From Megalonaias nervosa (taxonomy: Eukaryota; Mollusca; Bivalvia; Unionida; Unionidae): a stretch of DNA of 64,000 bases. Location of the stretch: the NCBI GenBank assembly GCA_016617855.1, contig JAECUM010001922.1, positions 41,403 through 105,402 of the forward strand, given 5' to 3'. Each line of letters begins with the position of its first letter. Within the stretch, counting starts at the first letter, position 1. The notes beneath the pieces were generated by a model that was not told where the DNA came from, ran no database searches, and saw nothing but the letters and a program-made list of their open reading frames with translations. This document shows, in pieces, positions 23,216 through 35,248 of this stretch. The position numbers and the translations under genes were made by a program.

Positions 23216-23651
23216 TTTCCCAAATACCTGAAATGCAACTCTACTAGCATTTCTGTTATGTTAATATACTGTTGTTCAAGTTAGTGTTCACCTATATAAA
23301 ATTTTATCTGACCACAAAACCAGAATCTGACAGAAGTGATTGAAATGGCATAATTTTTTAAGGTTAGAAATAGTGATTACTAAAAAAAAAAAATGGAATG
23401 GTTGTCATTCTGTATACTACTACTATTATAGTAGTATTACTAAGATGATGGTGATAACAAATATTTTTTAAAATGTTTGATTTTTTAAAGTTGAAAATGT
23501 TAAACTTCTAAATTTGAGAGAAATGCAATTTATGAAAACAAATTCAGGTGTTCTGATGAAACATATTATAATATTGTACATTGTTTTGAGATGTAGAATT
23601 ATGATATATAATTTGCCATTCATTTTAAATGCAAAATCATGATAAGTGATA
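23216..23651. other. Intronic non-coding stretch
   Basis: AT-rich, with no exon or clear repeat. It lies in the presumed last intron of the protease gene. Confidence 0.4.
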
Positions 23652-23827
23652 CAGTCAAATCTGTCTTGAAAGACCAGTTATGTGAGACCACCTGTCTTGA
23701 CAGACATTATTTTCAATGCACATATTTATTGATTATATAGCATTATGACCTGTTATGAGAGACTACCTGTCTTGAGAGACCATAATTTTTTGGCAGAAGG
23801 GGTGGTCTTCCAAGACAGGTTCTACTG
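23652..23827. mobile_element. 176-bp MITE with TA duplication
   Basis: The ends are CAGTCAAATCTGTCTTGAAAG and, inward from the right, CAGTAGAACCTGTCTTGGAAG. TA flanks it at 23650-23651 and 23828-23829. Internal copies of CTGTCTTGAxAGAC repeat the end motif. No ORF is present. It is probably mobilised by a pogo-like or other Tc1/mariner transposase (inference). Confidence 0.85.
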
Positions 23828-24297
23828 TATATCATTGCCATTCATTTAAAATTCTAATAACTGAGCAAAATAAATGGCGAGTTGAATCTGAATTGACCAC
23901 TAGGTATAATAAGAATGTAAAGTCTAAGAATGGTTGCCATTTACAGGACTGAAAACTTTATGATTGGGAACCAGGTATACTGGTAAGACTGAAAATTGTA
24001 AGACTAGTCACCAGGCCTAAGTCTGTGTACATCTAAAACTGAGCACCAGCTTTAAGACTGATATATTATTGGATTGGGCTCTAGATATGAGGTTGTGAAA
24101 ATATTAGGATCTGGCACAAGGTATTAGGCTGTGAAAAGATTGGGATGTAATTATGAAATCATCAGGTGGAAATTAACATGACCACCTTTGTCAAAATATT
24201 AAATTGTTAAAAAGAAAAGCCTCATTTGTAAGGGGAATATTCATATATGTGACTAACATCGGACCCATTCAGTCAGAACAATTAACAAGGAACTTAC

Positions 24298-24454
24298 CCG
24301 TAATCTGCTCTATCCAGTCTGCATGGGGATAGGAAAGTTGATAAATATCTGGGTAGCCATCTTTAAAGCAGCTATTATAGCCCCAGCTTAAAGTGCCCAA
24401 CACTTCAAATCGCCCATATTTGTTACGGCAGATCAATGGACCTCCAGAGTCGCC
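24298..24454 (-). CDS. Serine protease S1, exon with catalytic Ser (GDSGG)
   Basis: A 157-nt exon between an AATTACAG acceptor (24462-24455) and a GTAAGTT donor (24297-24291). It starts in phase 0 with GDSGGPLIC, so Ser195 is the third residue, and continues to LGTLSWGY (Ser214-Trp215-Gly216), NSCFKDGYPDIY and the terminal helix HADWIEQIT. C201 and C220 are present for the usual disulfides. The position normally holding Gly226 is Asp (PDIY instead of PGVY), which changes the primary specificity pocket. Splicing directly before GDSGG in phase 0 is the classic intron position of this family. The exon is intact and shows no decay. Confidence 0.93.
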
Positions 24455-25205
24455 CTGTAATTCAATTTACAACATGCAATAGTTTACCAGTATAAAGTTG
24501 AGAATATGACTACCTAAGTTTGATCTACAATGGCTTTATTTTCATTTCCTTTTGTTCTAACTGCTGAAGATGACAAACTATGAATTTGCTATTATATTTA
24601 GGGGTACCAATTTGCATAGCTGCTAGCAGGAATTTTTCTATCTTTCCAAAATGGGGCCTGGTGTCAGTGAAAATGGGAATGTTTACATCTAAATGGGTTG
24701 AGGTGGGGAAAAATATAGTTTCTATTTCAACCATTATTTCACAAAACCTTTAAAACAGAATAAAGATCTGGTACATTTAAATATTTAAAAAGTATTGGCA
24801 ACTTTAACATTAGATCCCTTGCTAGATTCATTATGGTAACTTCGATGTAAACCGAGTTGGATTTTTGGACCGTTCAATTTGGGAAATATTTACACTTAGA
24901 TTGCAACAAAAAGCATGAAGTAGGTTTCGAACTGCATGATAACCCTGATGTGCCTACAGGTATAAATATTAGATATATGTGTTAGATAACCAGTTTAGGA
25001 ATTCACATGTCCACTAATCGATGATGCAGCTGAAATGACAATGTAGCATAGGATGTGAAAATGAATGACTGGCATGTACAGTTATACAACGTCTCTAAAG
25101 TGTTCTAAAACTTTATGATGGCATCACTAAGTAATGAAGCAGAATAGTGCATTGATTGACACAAATGTGAACCGACAAACGAAGCACATGCTGTGACATC
25201 TGCCT
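24455..25205. other. Intron of the protease gene, start
   Basis: Part of the 10.8-kb intron between the GDSGG exon and the exon at 35249-35397. No repeat or exon was recognised here. Confidence 0.5.
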
Positions 25206-25590
25206 CTACATAAAGCTATCGGGGTGCACCTGAATATTATCTAGAATATGCATTAGAGGACCATCGACCCAAGGTTGGATCAGATGGTCTGGAATTCCAG
25301 CCATAGCAGCACTGGTAGCCACCTCCATGTGGAAGGAGTGCCCATTATAACGATGTGAATCATAACCTAACCTGGACAAAACAGCCTTAATGGTAGCAAT
25401 AAAGAAAGTTCTACTTAAGGCCCTACCATTGTCCCTGAGGAACTGTGGATCACAAAGGCAAGCTCCAGTTAATATCCGAATAAGATGGAATTTCCTCATC
25501 ACATGGAAAGTACATACAAGGACATCATAGTTCATATCATAAATATGATATCCACACCTTGACAGAAAACATCAGTCTTAGATGCTCTAC
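25206..25590 (-). pseudogene. Tyrosine recombinase fragment (DIRS- or Crypton-type), decayed
   Basis: Minus-strand frames read SKTDVFCQGVDI (about 25588-25553), then after a frameshift VMRKFHLIRILTGACLCDPQFL, NGRALSRTFF, LGYDSHRYNGHSFHMEVATS and AAMAGIPDHLI. This is the C-terminal catalytic half of tyrosine recombinases found in DIRS-like retroelements and Cryptons. The catalytic Arg in GHSFR is His (GHSFHMEV), the following LGRW box reads QPWVDG, and the Tyr region is lost. It cannot be active. No reverse transcriptase was seen next to it, so the parent element type is undecided. Confidence 0.8.
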
Positions 25591-25804
25591 AATGCAGAAT
25601 GAATAGGCATTTTGTCTGACATACACATATTGTTTGTTGCCAAAAAAATGGGCTCCACAAATAGCAAATTATCAACACTGCAAAAAAAGGTAGAGAAACC
25701 ATAATAGAGAAAGAGGAGCTCAGCAAGGACCCAAAGAAGGATGCATTGTGTATTACTTAAACTATACTTAATCAATTAAATTATAACTGTGCACAATAAG
25801 AAGC

Positions 25805-26070
25805 ATCTGGAATGAGTGCTTTTATAACTAGTGACCCGATTCTTGAAACAAAAATGCACTTGTAGTAGAATCCACCTGGCAGTAGATTAGTGTGATGTTT
25901 TATTTTTATATATCTGTACGTATATTGTAAAAAAAATTTATTTCAGAATACTGCATGTCCATTTAACTTTTTAATCATGTAATGTATTTTGTTAATATTG
26001 TTCTAATTTCATACCCATAACGATAGTAGATGTTACGTTTTTTTTTCCCCTGAATATGGAAGGAATTGAA
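25805..26070. repeat. Interspersed repeat, copy 1 (pair with 29760-30215)
   Basis: The stretch with TTATAACTA, GATTCTTG, AATCCACCTGG, TTTTATTTTTAT, CCATTTAACTT and AATATGGAAG recurs in order at 29760-30215, where an extra 150 bp separates the last part. The two copies are clearly related but diverged. The family is not recognised. Confidence 0.6.
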
Positions 26071-26578
26071 CCCTATGACACTGGTGCCAAATGTGGTTTG
26101 AGCCTGATCAATGTGTTGATTAAATGATATGAATGGTGCTATATTTCTTATATTTTATTTTATGAATTGCCATTAATGGACATGATTTGGTTGACATTTT
26201 CCAGAAGGGGTCAAGTGATGCTGGGATTTATATTATGTAATTATAAACAGTTTTGTATTGACCTGGAATCTTTCTGATTTGTTATTCTGAAAATTTAGCT
26301 GTTTACATGGAATGTTCAAGATTAATAATTCTGAACAATTTGCTCTTCTCTGGGAGTCTTCATGACTAATTGCCTAGGCTTTTCTTATTCACTGGGAATC
26401 TTCAGGCTTGATGTTGTGAACATTAACAAGACAGCAGTGAGTTTTGAGAGAACTATAATTATGTATAATGTTGTGCTTGTTTATGCATAACTGACTGAAT
26501 GGCAGTGAGTTTGGATATCCTTGTTGATCAGGCTGTTAAGACCAATAAAACACAACATTTGTAAGCATAAGAGTATAA
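26071..26578. other. Intronic non-coding stretch
   Basis: AT-rich, no exon seen. Short phrases such as CTGGGAATCTTCA recur loosely near 26.2-26.4 kb. Confidence 0.4.
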
Positions 26579-26906
26579 AGTGTGTGTGTGTGTGCGTGTG
26601 TGTGATTTGGATTATTAATGTAGCTTTCACAATTTTTCATTCATATCGCTATGATGTCTGCAGTGTGGCAGTCTAGAGTGATGTCTAGAACTGGGGGATC
26701 ATGCTGCAGACATTTAACATCATGTCCTACCCAATCACATTATTCTGACATCAGGCTGACCAGTCCTAACACTAACATCTTAATGCTGAGCATCAAGTGA
26801 GGCAGCTGCTAGTACCATTTTCATAAGTCTTTGGTATGTATGAACTGGCTGGGGTTCAAACCTCCTGCATCTGAGGCGGACACTCTGACCACTCAGGTCG
26901 CCAGAA
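26579..26906 (-). repeat. tRNA-derived SINE family 2, copy a, with (CA)n tail
   Basis: A minus-strand copy. The tRNA-like head is at about 26906-26830, including the CCTCAGATG-like anticodon-arm region and an eroded B box. The body carries GACTGGTCxGCCTGATGTCAG and TGTCTGCAG blocks. It ends in CAAATCACACAC, continuing as the (TG)n run at 26579-26604. It matches copies at 31571-31880 and 50167-50486. Confidence 0.85.
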
Positions 26907-27198
26907 AGGTCATAGTGCAAAGTAGGTCATTAAAGAAGACACAAGTCAAATGGGTAAACACTATGTGCATAAACACAGTCAATGTCAGTCTCTGAGTCTG
27001 ACTATGAAACAGACCCTCTCCTGGGGTATATACCATTCCAGCATAGAATATGGAGTCAGACCAAACAGCGTCAAGAGATCCATTTTGAACATACAATATA
27101 ACCATGACGCACCACATTTAATGTTTACTTCAATTTCCCATCCATTCTTTTTTTCAAATTCGAGCAATGCTCAAAATAGAGCAAATTAAATTCGAATA

Positions 27199-28406
27199 CA
27201 GTGGTCCCCCTCTTATATGGCCACCCCTTCTCACCAGGAAAGTGGCCTTATAAAATGGGTGGCCTTTCCAGCGGGGGGACTAAATTTTTGGTGAGAAGTA
27301 TATGTAATGTACATAGTAAGAAAGCTACATACTTCAATGCATTTAATATCTTCTTTTAATATCTTCGCTTAAAAGTAACATTAATTATTAAAAGGTTCTT
27401 CTTGTCTTATGAATAGACTTATTTCAACTGAATATACATTAATAATTCTTATTCCTGACGTAAGTGCGATATGCGAGCAGGTATTGTTGTCATGCATATT
27501 GCAAAACCATCCAAAAACATCATTTAAATCTTGGTACATACATAATTTTCTTTCCATCTGCTCCATTTTCCCACTGCTGCTGAATACTCTCCTGATCGGT
27601 TATTCAAGTCTATTCAGCATAAAATTGTTTTATTCAAGTCTTTTCTACATAAAATTGTTCGGCAAGTCCCCACCCCAATGTCATTGAGTAGAATAACAGA
27701 CTTTCTTCTAAGTAATACATATCCGTTTACATGATGACAAGTTAATGTTTGGTAAAGATTTATTTGGGTGTTGCCAGCTATATGCGATTTAATTATGCAG
27801 ACGAAACTTTTGTACAGTGGACTAAATGCCTTCGTAAAGGAAGCGATAGATGTATTGCCACATGATTTTTCTGGTCTTTGTCTGATACCCTGTTTTGTTC
27901 AAGGTTAATTTCTCTGTGTATGCTAATCCTCAAAATCTATATTTAGTCCATGCTGATCCTGTTATGATCTTGACAATTTCATCCAGTTGGAATCATCAAT
28001 GAGAATGTGTGAAGCCCAAAACTCTTTCACAACATTGTTGAGCCCATTTCCTGTAAGCGTCAGCTTTTATAGAAAATGATTAATCCTAGTGTTACATGTA
28101 CTTTAGCCAAAACTTCTTTCAGTAACAGAAACCTGACATCGGGAGACAGGTATCGACGGTAGAGATAATCTGATCACTTACCTTGCGATATGAATTAATT
28201 ATTGGTTCTGGACACATTTAAAAATAAAAAGTGGCAGCTTGTGAGGGGAACATTTTCCATTTTTTGTACTAATATGCTGGCTGCATTAGAGGGGTGTCCA
28301 TTCTTGAGGGGTACTTTTGAACACAAACTCATTGGTGCCAAGGGATTCTGGCCATAAGAAGCTGGTGGCCACTGGTCAGGGGGGCCGTTCAAGAGTGGGA
28401 CCACTG
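27199..28406. mobile_element. 1.2-kb element with terminal inverted repeats and TA duplication
   Basis: The left end is CAGTGGTCCCCCTCTTATAT. The right end read inward is CAGTGGTCCCACTCTTGAAC, with GGCCACC-type motifs just inside both. TA flanks it at 27197-27198 and 28407-28408. No open transposase frame remains. It is probably a pogo/Tigger-like non-autonomous or decayed copy (inference). Confidence 0.82.
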
Positions 28407-28699
28407 TAGTGCAACTGTTGGTTTATACCAAGAGCAAATTTCAGGAAATATGCAAAATCACAATCTCTTTACCACCAAGTCACCCCAGTATTCTGTTTCC
28501 ATGCCACAAAATAAGTTTATTAGTCAACAACCTCTTGAAATGAAAATTTACAGTCTAATAATGGGCTGAGATGCTCAAACTGAAGAGAGAAACCAGCTGA
28601 AGGGTATGAGGGCTAGCTGATGTCATGTAAACTTCTTGTTTTCCTCACACAGGGAAGACTGATACGGAATTGTACAAATTTAGTGTCCCAAAAGTGTCT

Positions 28700-29400
28700 A
28701 TGTGGATATGTTGTGTTATATTAGTTTAAATTTAAAATAACTGTACAATTTCTTGTGTGTGTTTCAGGAGAAAACATTTCAGCTTGTATTATGGTATATA
28801 GTAGTTTGAATTTAAAATAATTGTATGATTTCTTGTATTTGTTTCAGGAGAAAACATTTCAGCTTGCATTATCTTATATATTTGTTTGAATTTAAAATAA
28901 TTGTATGATTTCTTGTGTGTGTTTCAGGAGAAAACATTTCACCTTGCATTGTGTTATGTAATAGTTTGAGTTTAAAATAATTGTATGATTTCTTGTGTCT
29001 GTTTTAGGAGAAAACATTTCAGCTTGGATTATGTTATGTGGTAGTTTGAATTTAAAATAATTGTATGATTTCTTGTGTCTGTTTCAGCCGAAAATATTTC
29101 AGCTTGCATTGTGTTATGTATTAGTTCAAATGTTAAATAATTGTATGATTTCTTGTGTCTGTTTCAGGAGAAAACATTTCAGCTTGCATAGTGTTTAATA
29201 TGTTGGTTTTATTTTTAAATAATTGTATGATTTCTTGTGTCTGTTTCAGAGAAAACATTTCAGCTTGCACTGTGTTATATACTGGTTTTACTTTAAATAA
29301 CTGTATGATTTCTTGTGTCTTTTTCAGAAGATCTCATTTCAGCTTGCACTGTGTTATATATTAGTTTGAATTTAAAATAACTGCCTCCTTTGTCCATCTC
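28700..29400. repeat. 80-bp tandem repeat carrying acceptor-like motifs
   Basis: The start of the GTTTCAGGAGAAAACATTTC motif falls at 28761, 28841, 28921, 29001, 29081, 29161, about 29243 and 29321, a period of 80 bp. Each plus-strand unit reads TTTCTTGTGTCTGTTTCAG and then G, a good match to a 3' splice site. Confidence 0.92.
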
Positions 29401-29759
29401 CATTTCAGGAAAATATCTTAGCACCATATAAATCTTTTCATAATGCTTCATTTCAGCTGAACAAGATGTAGGAAATATTGATTTGGTAGTAATTTACTTG
29501 TATGGCTGAATGTAATACTTTTTCTCTATTTCAGACTGAGGTGCCATTTTTTAAAGGGGGAAGTATATGTTAATAGTTCTAAAAAAAACACTTCTCACTC
29601 TCACTCATTTTGGTATGTATTCCACATTCCATGTATCAAAATGTGCTTTGAATATTTTTAGATACACAAGGTAGTTCAGCAGGTGGACCATGCGCATAGG
29701 TTGCTAAAATTTTTCTATTTAGGCGCATAAGCACATGGAGTGAGTGGGTAGTATGTCCT
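29401..29759. other. Non-coding stretch after the 80-bp array
   Basis: Contains two more TTTCAG words but no clear unit. Nothing coding was seen. Confidence 0.4.
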
Positions 29760-30215
29760 TTATAAAAAATACCCTGCTTTTATAACTAAATGCCTGATTC
29801 TTGACAAACATTTATACAGTTGTGGCTATTATAATCCACCTGGTTGGTTTGTGTGCTGTTTTATTTTTATGTATCCATATGTATCCTGTAAAATTCATTT
29901 ATTTCACAATAATGTACAGCCATTTAACTTCTAATTATGTAATGAGTTTTGTTAATATTGATCTCATAAAATTTCAAATCATTGTCTGAGTATTGTTAGC
30001 AAATATGTGTTGTTTGGTTGTATCTAAGTTCTATTAAGGTAAATAAAGACGGTGATTTATGTAATTTGTATATTATGTAGACTAGAACATTTTCAATTTG
30101 TAATTTCAGGCCTTCTCTCTTTCTTTCTGTGATTAGAAATATATGCCATCAACCCATAATCATAGTAGAAGTTATGATTGCTCCAACTAAATATGGAAGA
30201 AATTGTACTGTCACA
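29760..30215. repeat. Interspersed repeat, copy 2 (pair with 25805-26070)
   Basis: Same blocks as copy 1 in the same order and strand. About 150 bp (30.0-30.15 kb) is inserted between the AATATTGAT and CCATAATCATAGTAGAAG blocks. Confidence 0.6.
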
Positions 30216-30404
30216 CACACACACATACACATATTCTTGTTTTGGGTGGATTGAGGACTTGGGTATGGAACCGTGTACCGAGGACATTTGTTCTGGCAAT
30301 CTTTGAGCAAAAAGAAATACAGTTTGAGGCAGTAAATTAGTAGCAAATGGTGATGTATCAAGGAGGGAACTGTATTATCAATTCCAAGGAATATGAAATT
30401 TAGC

Positions 30405-30514
30405 AATGCAAGTGAGGACGCACATGTTTACACAAATATTCTGTATAATCCGTGCAAACTAAGGACACACATATCTATTGACCACAACATGGAAACTGTA
30501 GACAATGTGACGTC
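30405..30514. repeat. Isolated unit related to the 31.2-31.56 kb array
   Basis: GAGGACGCACATGTTTACAC, AACTAAGGACACACA and GGAAACTGTAGACA match the 107-bp units further right. Confidence 0.5.
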
Positions 30515-31214
30515 ATGGCCAGCTGTGACACCCATTGTCTTGCGAAATGAAAATGAAGAGAATCATTATTAAGCCGTACATGAACTGTTCAAACTAAGAG
30601 GGTTGGTGCACTCAGATGTAATTGTGGTTCGTTTTTTTCATCAGAAATATCTTTAACTGTTTCCAGAATAAAAGGCCGATCACATTATGATTATTCTGGC
30701 TCTAAGTAAGGCATCAGTCTTTAATTATTACTTCATGCAACAATGTGGCAGGCTGGTGATTCCATACTGTTCATAGATGTGTTTAGACGGAAGCACAGTA
30801 CTGGGATTTTTAATATATTGCTCATGTATCAAAACATGTATTGTTATATTATAAGTGTACATAAATTGATAATATCAAGAAAAATTTATATAAGACATGA
30901 ACCTGTTCTACTAAATCTTAAACCATCATATAATTCATGAAATCTGAAACTGATTTTCCTTGTTGGTATTATGACTGAATTTGATTGTTTCACATTAGTT
31001 AATATGTATGAAGACATTTTGGTTGACTTTGACCTAAGAACTTAACGAACGCATTTACACTGATCCTCTGTACTATTCTTTAACGAAAGAAAACAATTAT
31101 TTTCAAAAATCATGAAGACTATCGACTATGGTGTATCATAGTTGAAGAAAATATCTTTAAACATATATAATCAAATGTCAATACAAAGGATATATATAAA
31201 TAGAGACTGCAGAC
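30515..31214. other. Intronic non-coding stretch
   Basis: AT-rich, no exon, RNA gene or clear repeat. Confidence 0.4.
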
Positions 31215-31562
31215 ATAATGGAAAATGATGACATGTTTACACAGACAGAAAAAATATCAATACAAACTATGGATGCACACAATTATTGAGAAAACATGAA
31301 GAATGAGGACATTTGTAGATCATGGGCAAAGAGAACATATTTACACATCTAGTCTAAATGATCTGTAGAAACCAGGGACTCACACTACTAACAAAATCAC
31401 GGAGACTGTATGTCATGGGCCACAAAGATGCATTTAAACATCTAGTCTGTACTATCAACATAAACTAAGGATGCACACTATTTGACAAAATCACGGAGAC
31501 CGTGGACATTGGTACATTATGACCAATGAGGACATGTTTGCATATCTGGTCCAGTCTTAACA
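31215..31562. repeat. Degenerate tandem repeat of about 107 bp
   Basis: At least three units with GAGGACATxTTTACACATCT, AAACTAxGGATGCACAC and AAAATCACGGAGACTGT in order. Confidence 0.65.
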
Positions 31563-31570
31563 ATCAATAT

Positions 31571-31880
31571 GACCGCTAAGGTGGCCCAGTGGTTAGAGCG
31601 TCTGCCTCGGATGTGGGAGGATCGAACCCAGGCTGAGTCATAACAAAGACATAAAAATGGTACTAACAGCTGCCTCGCTAGGCGCTCAGCATTAAGAGGT
31701 TAGTGTTAGGACTAGTCGGCCTGGTGTCAGAATAATGTGACTGGGTGGGATATCATGCTACATGTCTGCGGCATGATGCCCCAGTGCTTGACATCACTAT
31801 AAACTGCCATGCTGCAGACATTGTAGCGATATGACTGAAAGATTGTTAAAGCTACATTAAAATCAAACCCAAATCACATA
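31571..31880 (+). repeat. tRNA-derived SINE family 2, copy b
   Basis: The best head of this family: GTGGCCCAGTGGTTAGAGCG from 31581 covers the A box, and GGATCGAACCC at 31619-31629 is a near-consensus B box. The body has GGACTAGTCGGCCTGGTGTC and TGTAGCGATATGACTGAAAG. It ends in CCCAAATCACA without a microsatellite. Confidence 0.88.
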
Positions 31881-34829
31881 CTAGCATTAAGTAACTGTAA
31901 TCTCTGTAAGGGTTTTGCCTACAACTGTTCTTTAAAGCAATTACATTATTATCTGAATATATATCTCTTGTTGTTATTGACTGACTGATAAACAATCTAT
32001 TGATTAACTGATTCTCCTGCAAACAGACTTTAATACGACATAACACGTTTTGGACTAATCCACCGCTTTGGCGATCATATTGTAATAAATATGGAGTATG
32101 TGCATTTGGTTATAGTGCCCATTGTAAGGAATTCTTAGATTTTTGTGATTACTTGTTTGATTATTGGAACTCGGTGCAATGGAAATATTCCTTAGCCTAA
32201 AATAATTAGCCATTTAGTAGGAGCAAATGTCACGGAATGAAGTGTTAGTGAGTTTCCATGATGCCATGGTTGACTTTTAGTGAAGTCAAAAGTGCCAGAG
32301 TGTCCCTGGAGTATCATAGCCCCTATTTAAAACTTAGTAGTGTACATTGGTGGTGTGACTGCAGTGGCAGTATTTACGGTAGGAGACCGTAAATTACACA
32401 AAGGAATAAACAAGAAGAGACTTGGCAGTTGTCGGTTTTGTTGCCATAGTGGCAAATGTGATGCAGTTGTACTGGTAAAATGTGCCCTGAAACCATGAAT
32501 TGTCTGGCTTAAGGTGGTGTAGTAAAAATAGTTCCCTGTGTTAAGGGATAGTTGTATAGTTTCTACGGTGTGAACTGCTGACGGTACGGAAAGTTGATGA
32601 AGAGAAACCATGCAGATGTGCGGTTGATAGATATTTGGCAAGTTGTGAGATCTGTGGTCTTGCACTGATTAGTGAAAAATTTATGTATAGAATGGACGTG
32701 TTGGGCTCTCTAATTTACAACTGACGTTGTATAGAAGTCTTTGGAAATTCGAGTAAACTTATGACTTCTAGCAGGATCGCGCCAGGTTTTGACACCTCTT
32801 GGTCAAGCAAATATCCCTGGCTTGTAACAATACCATTTGGCTGGATTTGAGCATTTATGGCAGGAAACTCGCCTTATCGGCAATGACTATTCACTTTTTG
32901 ACAAAATAGAGTAATATCTTTGTTTCATAACACACGTATGAATCTTCTCTCTCTCTCTGTGGTATTCTCACGGTTCACCTTCCAAATCACTTAGTTTATA
33001 CATTTGCTAATTCAAGGTACCTCATAAAGGTGTTTTGTATCACTGATTGGAAGTTTTAAAGTTTTTTTCTGCGTCGCCTTCTGTGTAAAACATACTGAAA
33101 AAAGACTAAATGAGTAAGAATATTACAGTCTAATACAGCTCTAAATAAATGGTCTTTTAAGTTATAAATATAAATTGGTCCAGCAGAACATCCTGAGTAT
33201 TATGGCTATTGTTAAAACCTCTTTAAATTTGGGAAAACAATATAGATTGATGCCTTGTGTTTACATTTTGTGTGTTGTTTTAATAAGACTTCGTTTACAA
33301 CAGAATCATCAATACAAACATAATTCATGAAATGTTAAGCAAAGTTATCAAATCACCAAATGAAGCAAGTATATACATTTAAAAGAACACTGAATGCATT
33401 CAGCAGTTTATGATTGCTTGCACGTGAAGTCGCAGGTCTTAAGAGCGTCATAATGAAAAACATATTGCTGTAATTAAATGTTTCATTTTGGGACTGATTG
33501 TCTTGATGATAAATGTTTGACCTCTATATGATATATTTATCTTTCTATATATTTACTGAAGTTCTGTGTGTGTAGCTTCCAAATTTGGTTAATGATAATT
33601 CGATCTCACCTTAACAGGATTTTTCATTTGATTCAATCTGTTCTCTCCTGTTTGAATACTCAGTAGGCAAATGATGAAATAGGGGAGAATATAGCTCATT
33701 TCATAATCACAAAATAAAAAATAAAAAATTTTACGTGTGTAAAATATTGCCGCAAACAGGACATTTTAACTTTACAGATGGGGCGGATAATTAGGTAATT
33801 TCGATACAACTCTACAATGAATTCTTGCGTGTTTCCAACAGAATTTTGATGTACTTCTTTTGTACATGTCGTAGATTTATTTGCATGTACTGGACGTGTA
33901 TGGCATGAATATATCATGAGTTTCCCTACACCATTGTCGCACATTCATGAAATATTGATAAAAAATACCAGGGACTGTTATATGCACCAGCTCTTCTTCT
34001 TATAGTTTAGCTAAGTAGTTGGTATTTGATGCTTGGATCTAAAGGGAGATAATACATTTTTGCAACATGTAATTTGATAGTAGAGATCTCTCTACAAGTT
34101 TTCCACCGGGCAATCGAGGACATGGTTTCGGGTGTGTGTATCACCAGCTTTGGAAGAAAGATACACTCCAAAATCGAGAACAACCACCAAGCGTGTAAAC
34201 ATGGACCTTCCTACAAATCATAATTTTACATAATTCTAGGCTAAAGTAGATGGTAGAAGCAAGATTTTACCATTTTTCGAACCGAGGGTGTCCTCGGTTG
34301 GAGGTGTGTCCTCGGTACATTGGTGTGTAATCTCATGAATGTCCTCGGTTTACACCAAACACACACACACACACACATGCTTAACAAGAAAACACCCAAT
34401 TGTGTGAAGAGAGCCATTTTGTATAGAAAAATAATGTTTACAAAACCGAACAACTGCAGTAACTGGAAACCTAATTAAGCCTTTGTGACAAGATGGATCA
34501 ACAAATACTACATATTGGCAAAAAACCCAGTAAACTAATTTAGCCTGTGGTTCAACATAAATTGTATTTGGCCTGTACCAAATAACTTCTCACATTTAAA
34601 ATAAAATGTGAAATGTAAAGCCCTTGAAAAGCCTGCCTCAAAATTTACTTGCTGAGAATTTGTTTTATATCTCACAGCATGTATTGAAATTGGTTAGTTC
34701 CAAAACTGTATATTTTTATTCTCTTAGGAACATAAAGTATCAGAATTTATGTTTGTCTGATTCAGGTTTAATTAAACAGTACACACTCTGATTTGTTAGT
34801 GCATTAAATTATAACAGTTCTGTTCGTGC
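31881..34829. other. Long intronic stretch without recognised features
   Basis: About 3 kb with no supported exon. A minus-strand open frame at 32665-32327 (112 codons) is rich in His, Ser and Thr and has no known motif. It may be chance. A short (CA)n lies at about 34364-34376. GTCCTCGGT recurs several times near 34.29-34.35 kb, as also near 2.74 and 30.28 kb. Confidence 0.4.
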
Positions 34830-35015
34830 ATTACAGGACAGCAGATATATGAATGGATTATATAACAGCCATCTTTCAATACAATATTAGAGATAACTGT
34901 TAATGCATTATATGATAGCAGATACATGAATGGATTATGTAACAGCAGACCTGTCAATGCAATATTAGAGAGATCTGTTAATGCATTATATAATAGCAGA
35001 TTTATTAATGCATAT
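34830..35015. repeat. 77-bp tandem repeat, about 2.5 copies
   Basis: Units contain TGCATTATATxATAGCAGAT, ATGAATGGATTATxTAACAG and CAATATTAGAGA. Confidence 0.75.
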
Positions 35016-35248
35016 CATACACTTTTGGCAGTGAATACATTTTAGAAATTGGGTAGCCTCAAAGAGAAACAGTGATAGTAAATATGGTTAAACTTTATCA
35101 TTATTTGATGTACAATTGCTAAAATATGGCAAGAAAACATTTTAAACTCACATCTTACTGGCATGTTGTGTAATATGGGTAAGAGGTAAAGTTGTGGAAA
35201 ATTGGTTAATCAGACATTGTGGCATAGCATGGACTTGGTAAAACTTAC

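Noticed and set aside
31571..31650. tRNA-like sequence with A and B boxes (also at 1-126, 3960-4033 and 55900-56000)
   Set aside because: Heads are followed by shared non-tRNA bodies and tails present in several copies, so they are SINEs and not tRNA genes.
32327..32665. 112-codon minus-strand open frame
   Set aside because: No motif, no splice context and no codon bias that could be seen by eye; kept only as a remark on the intronic stretch.
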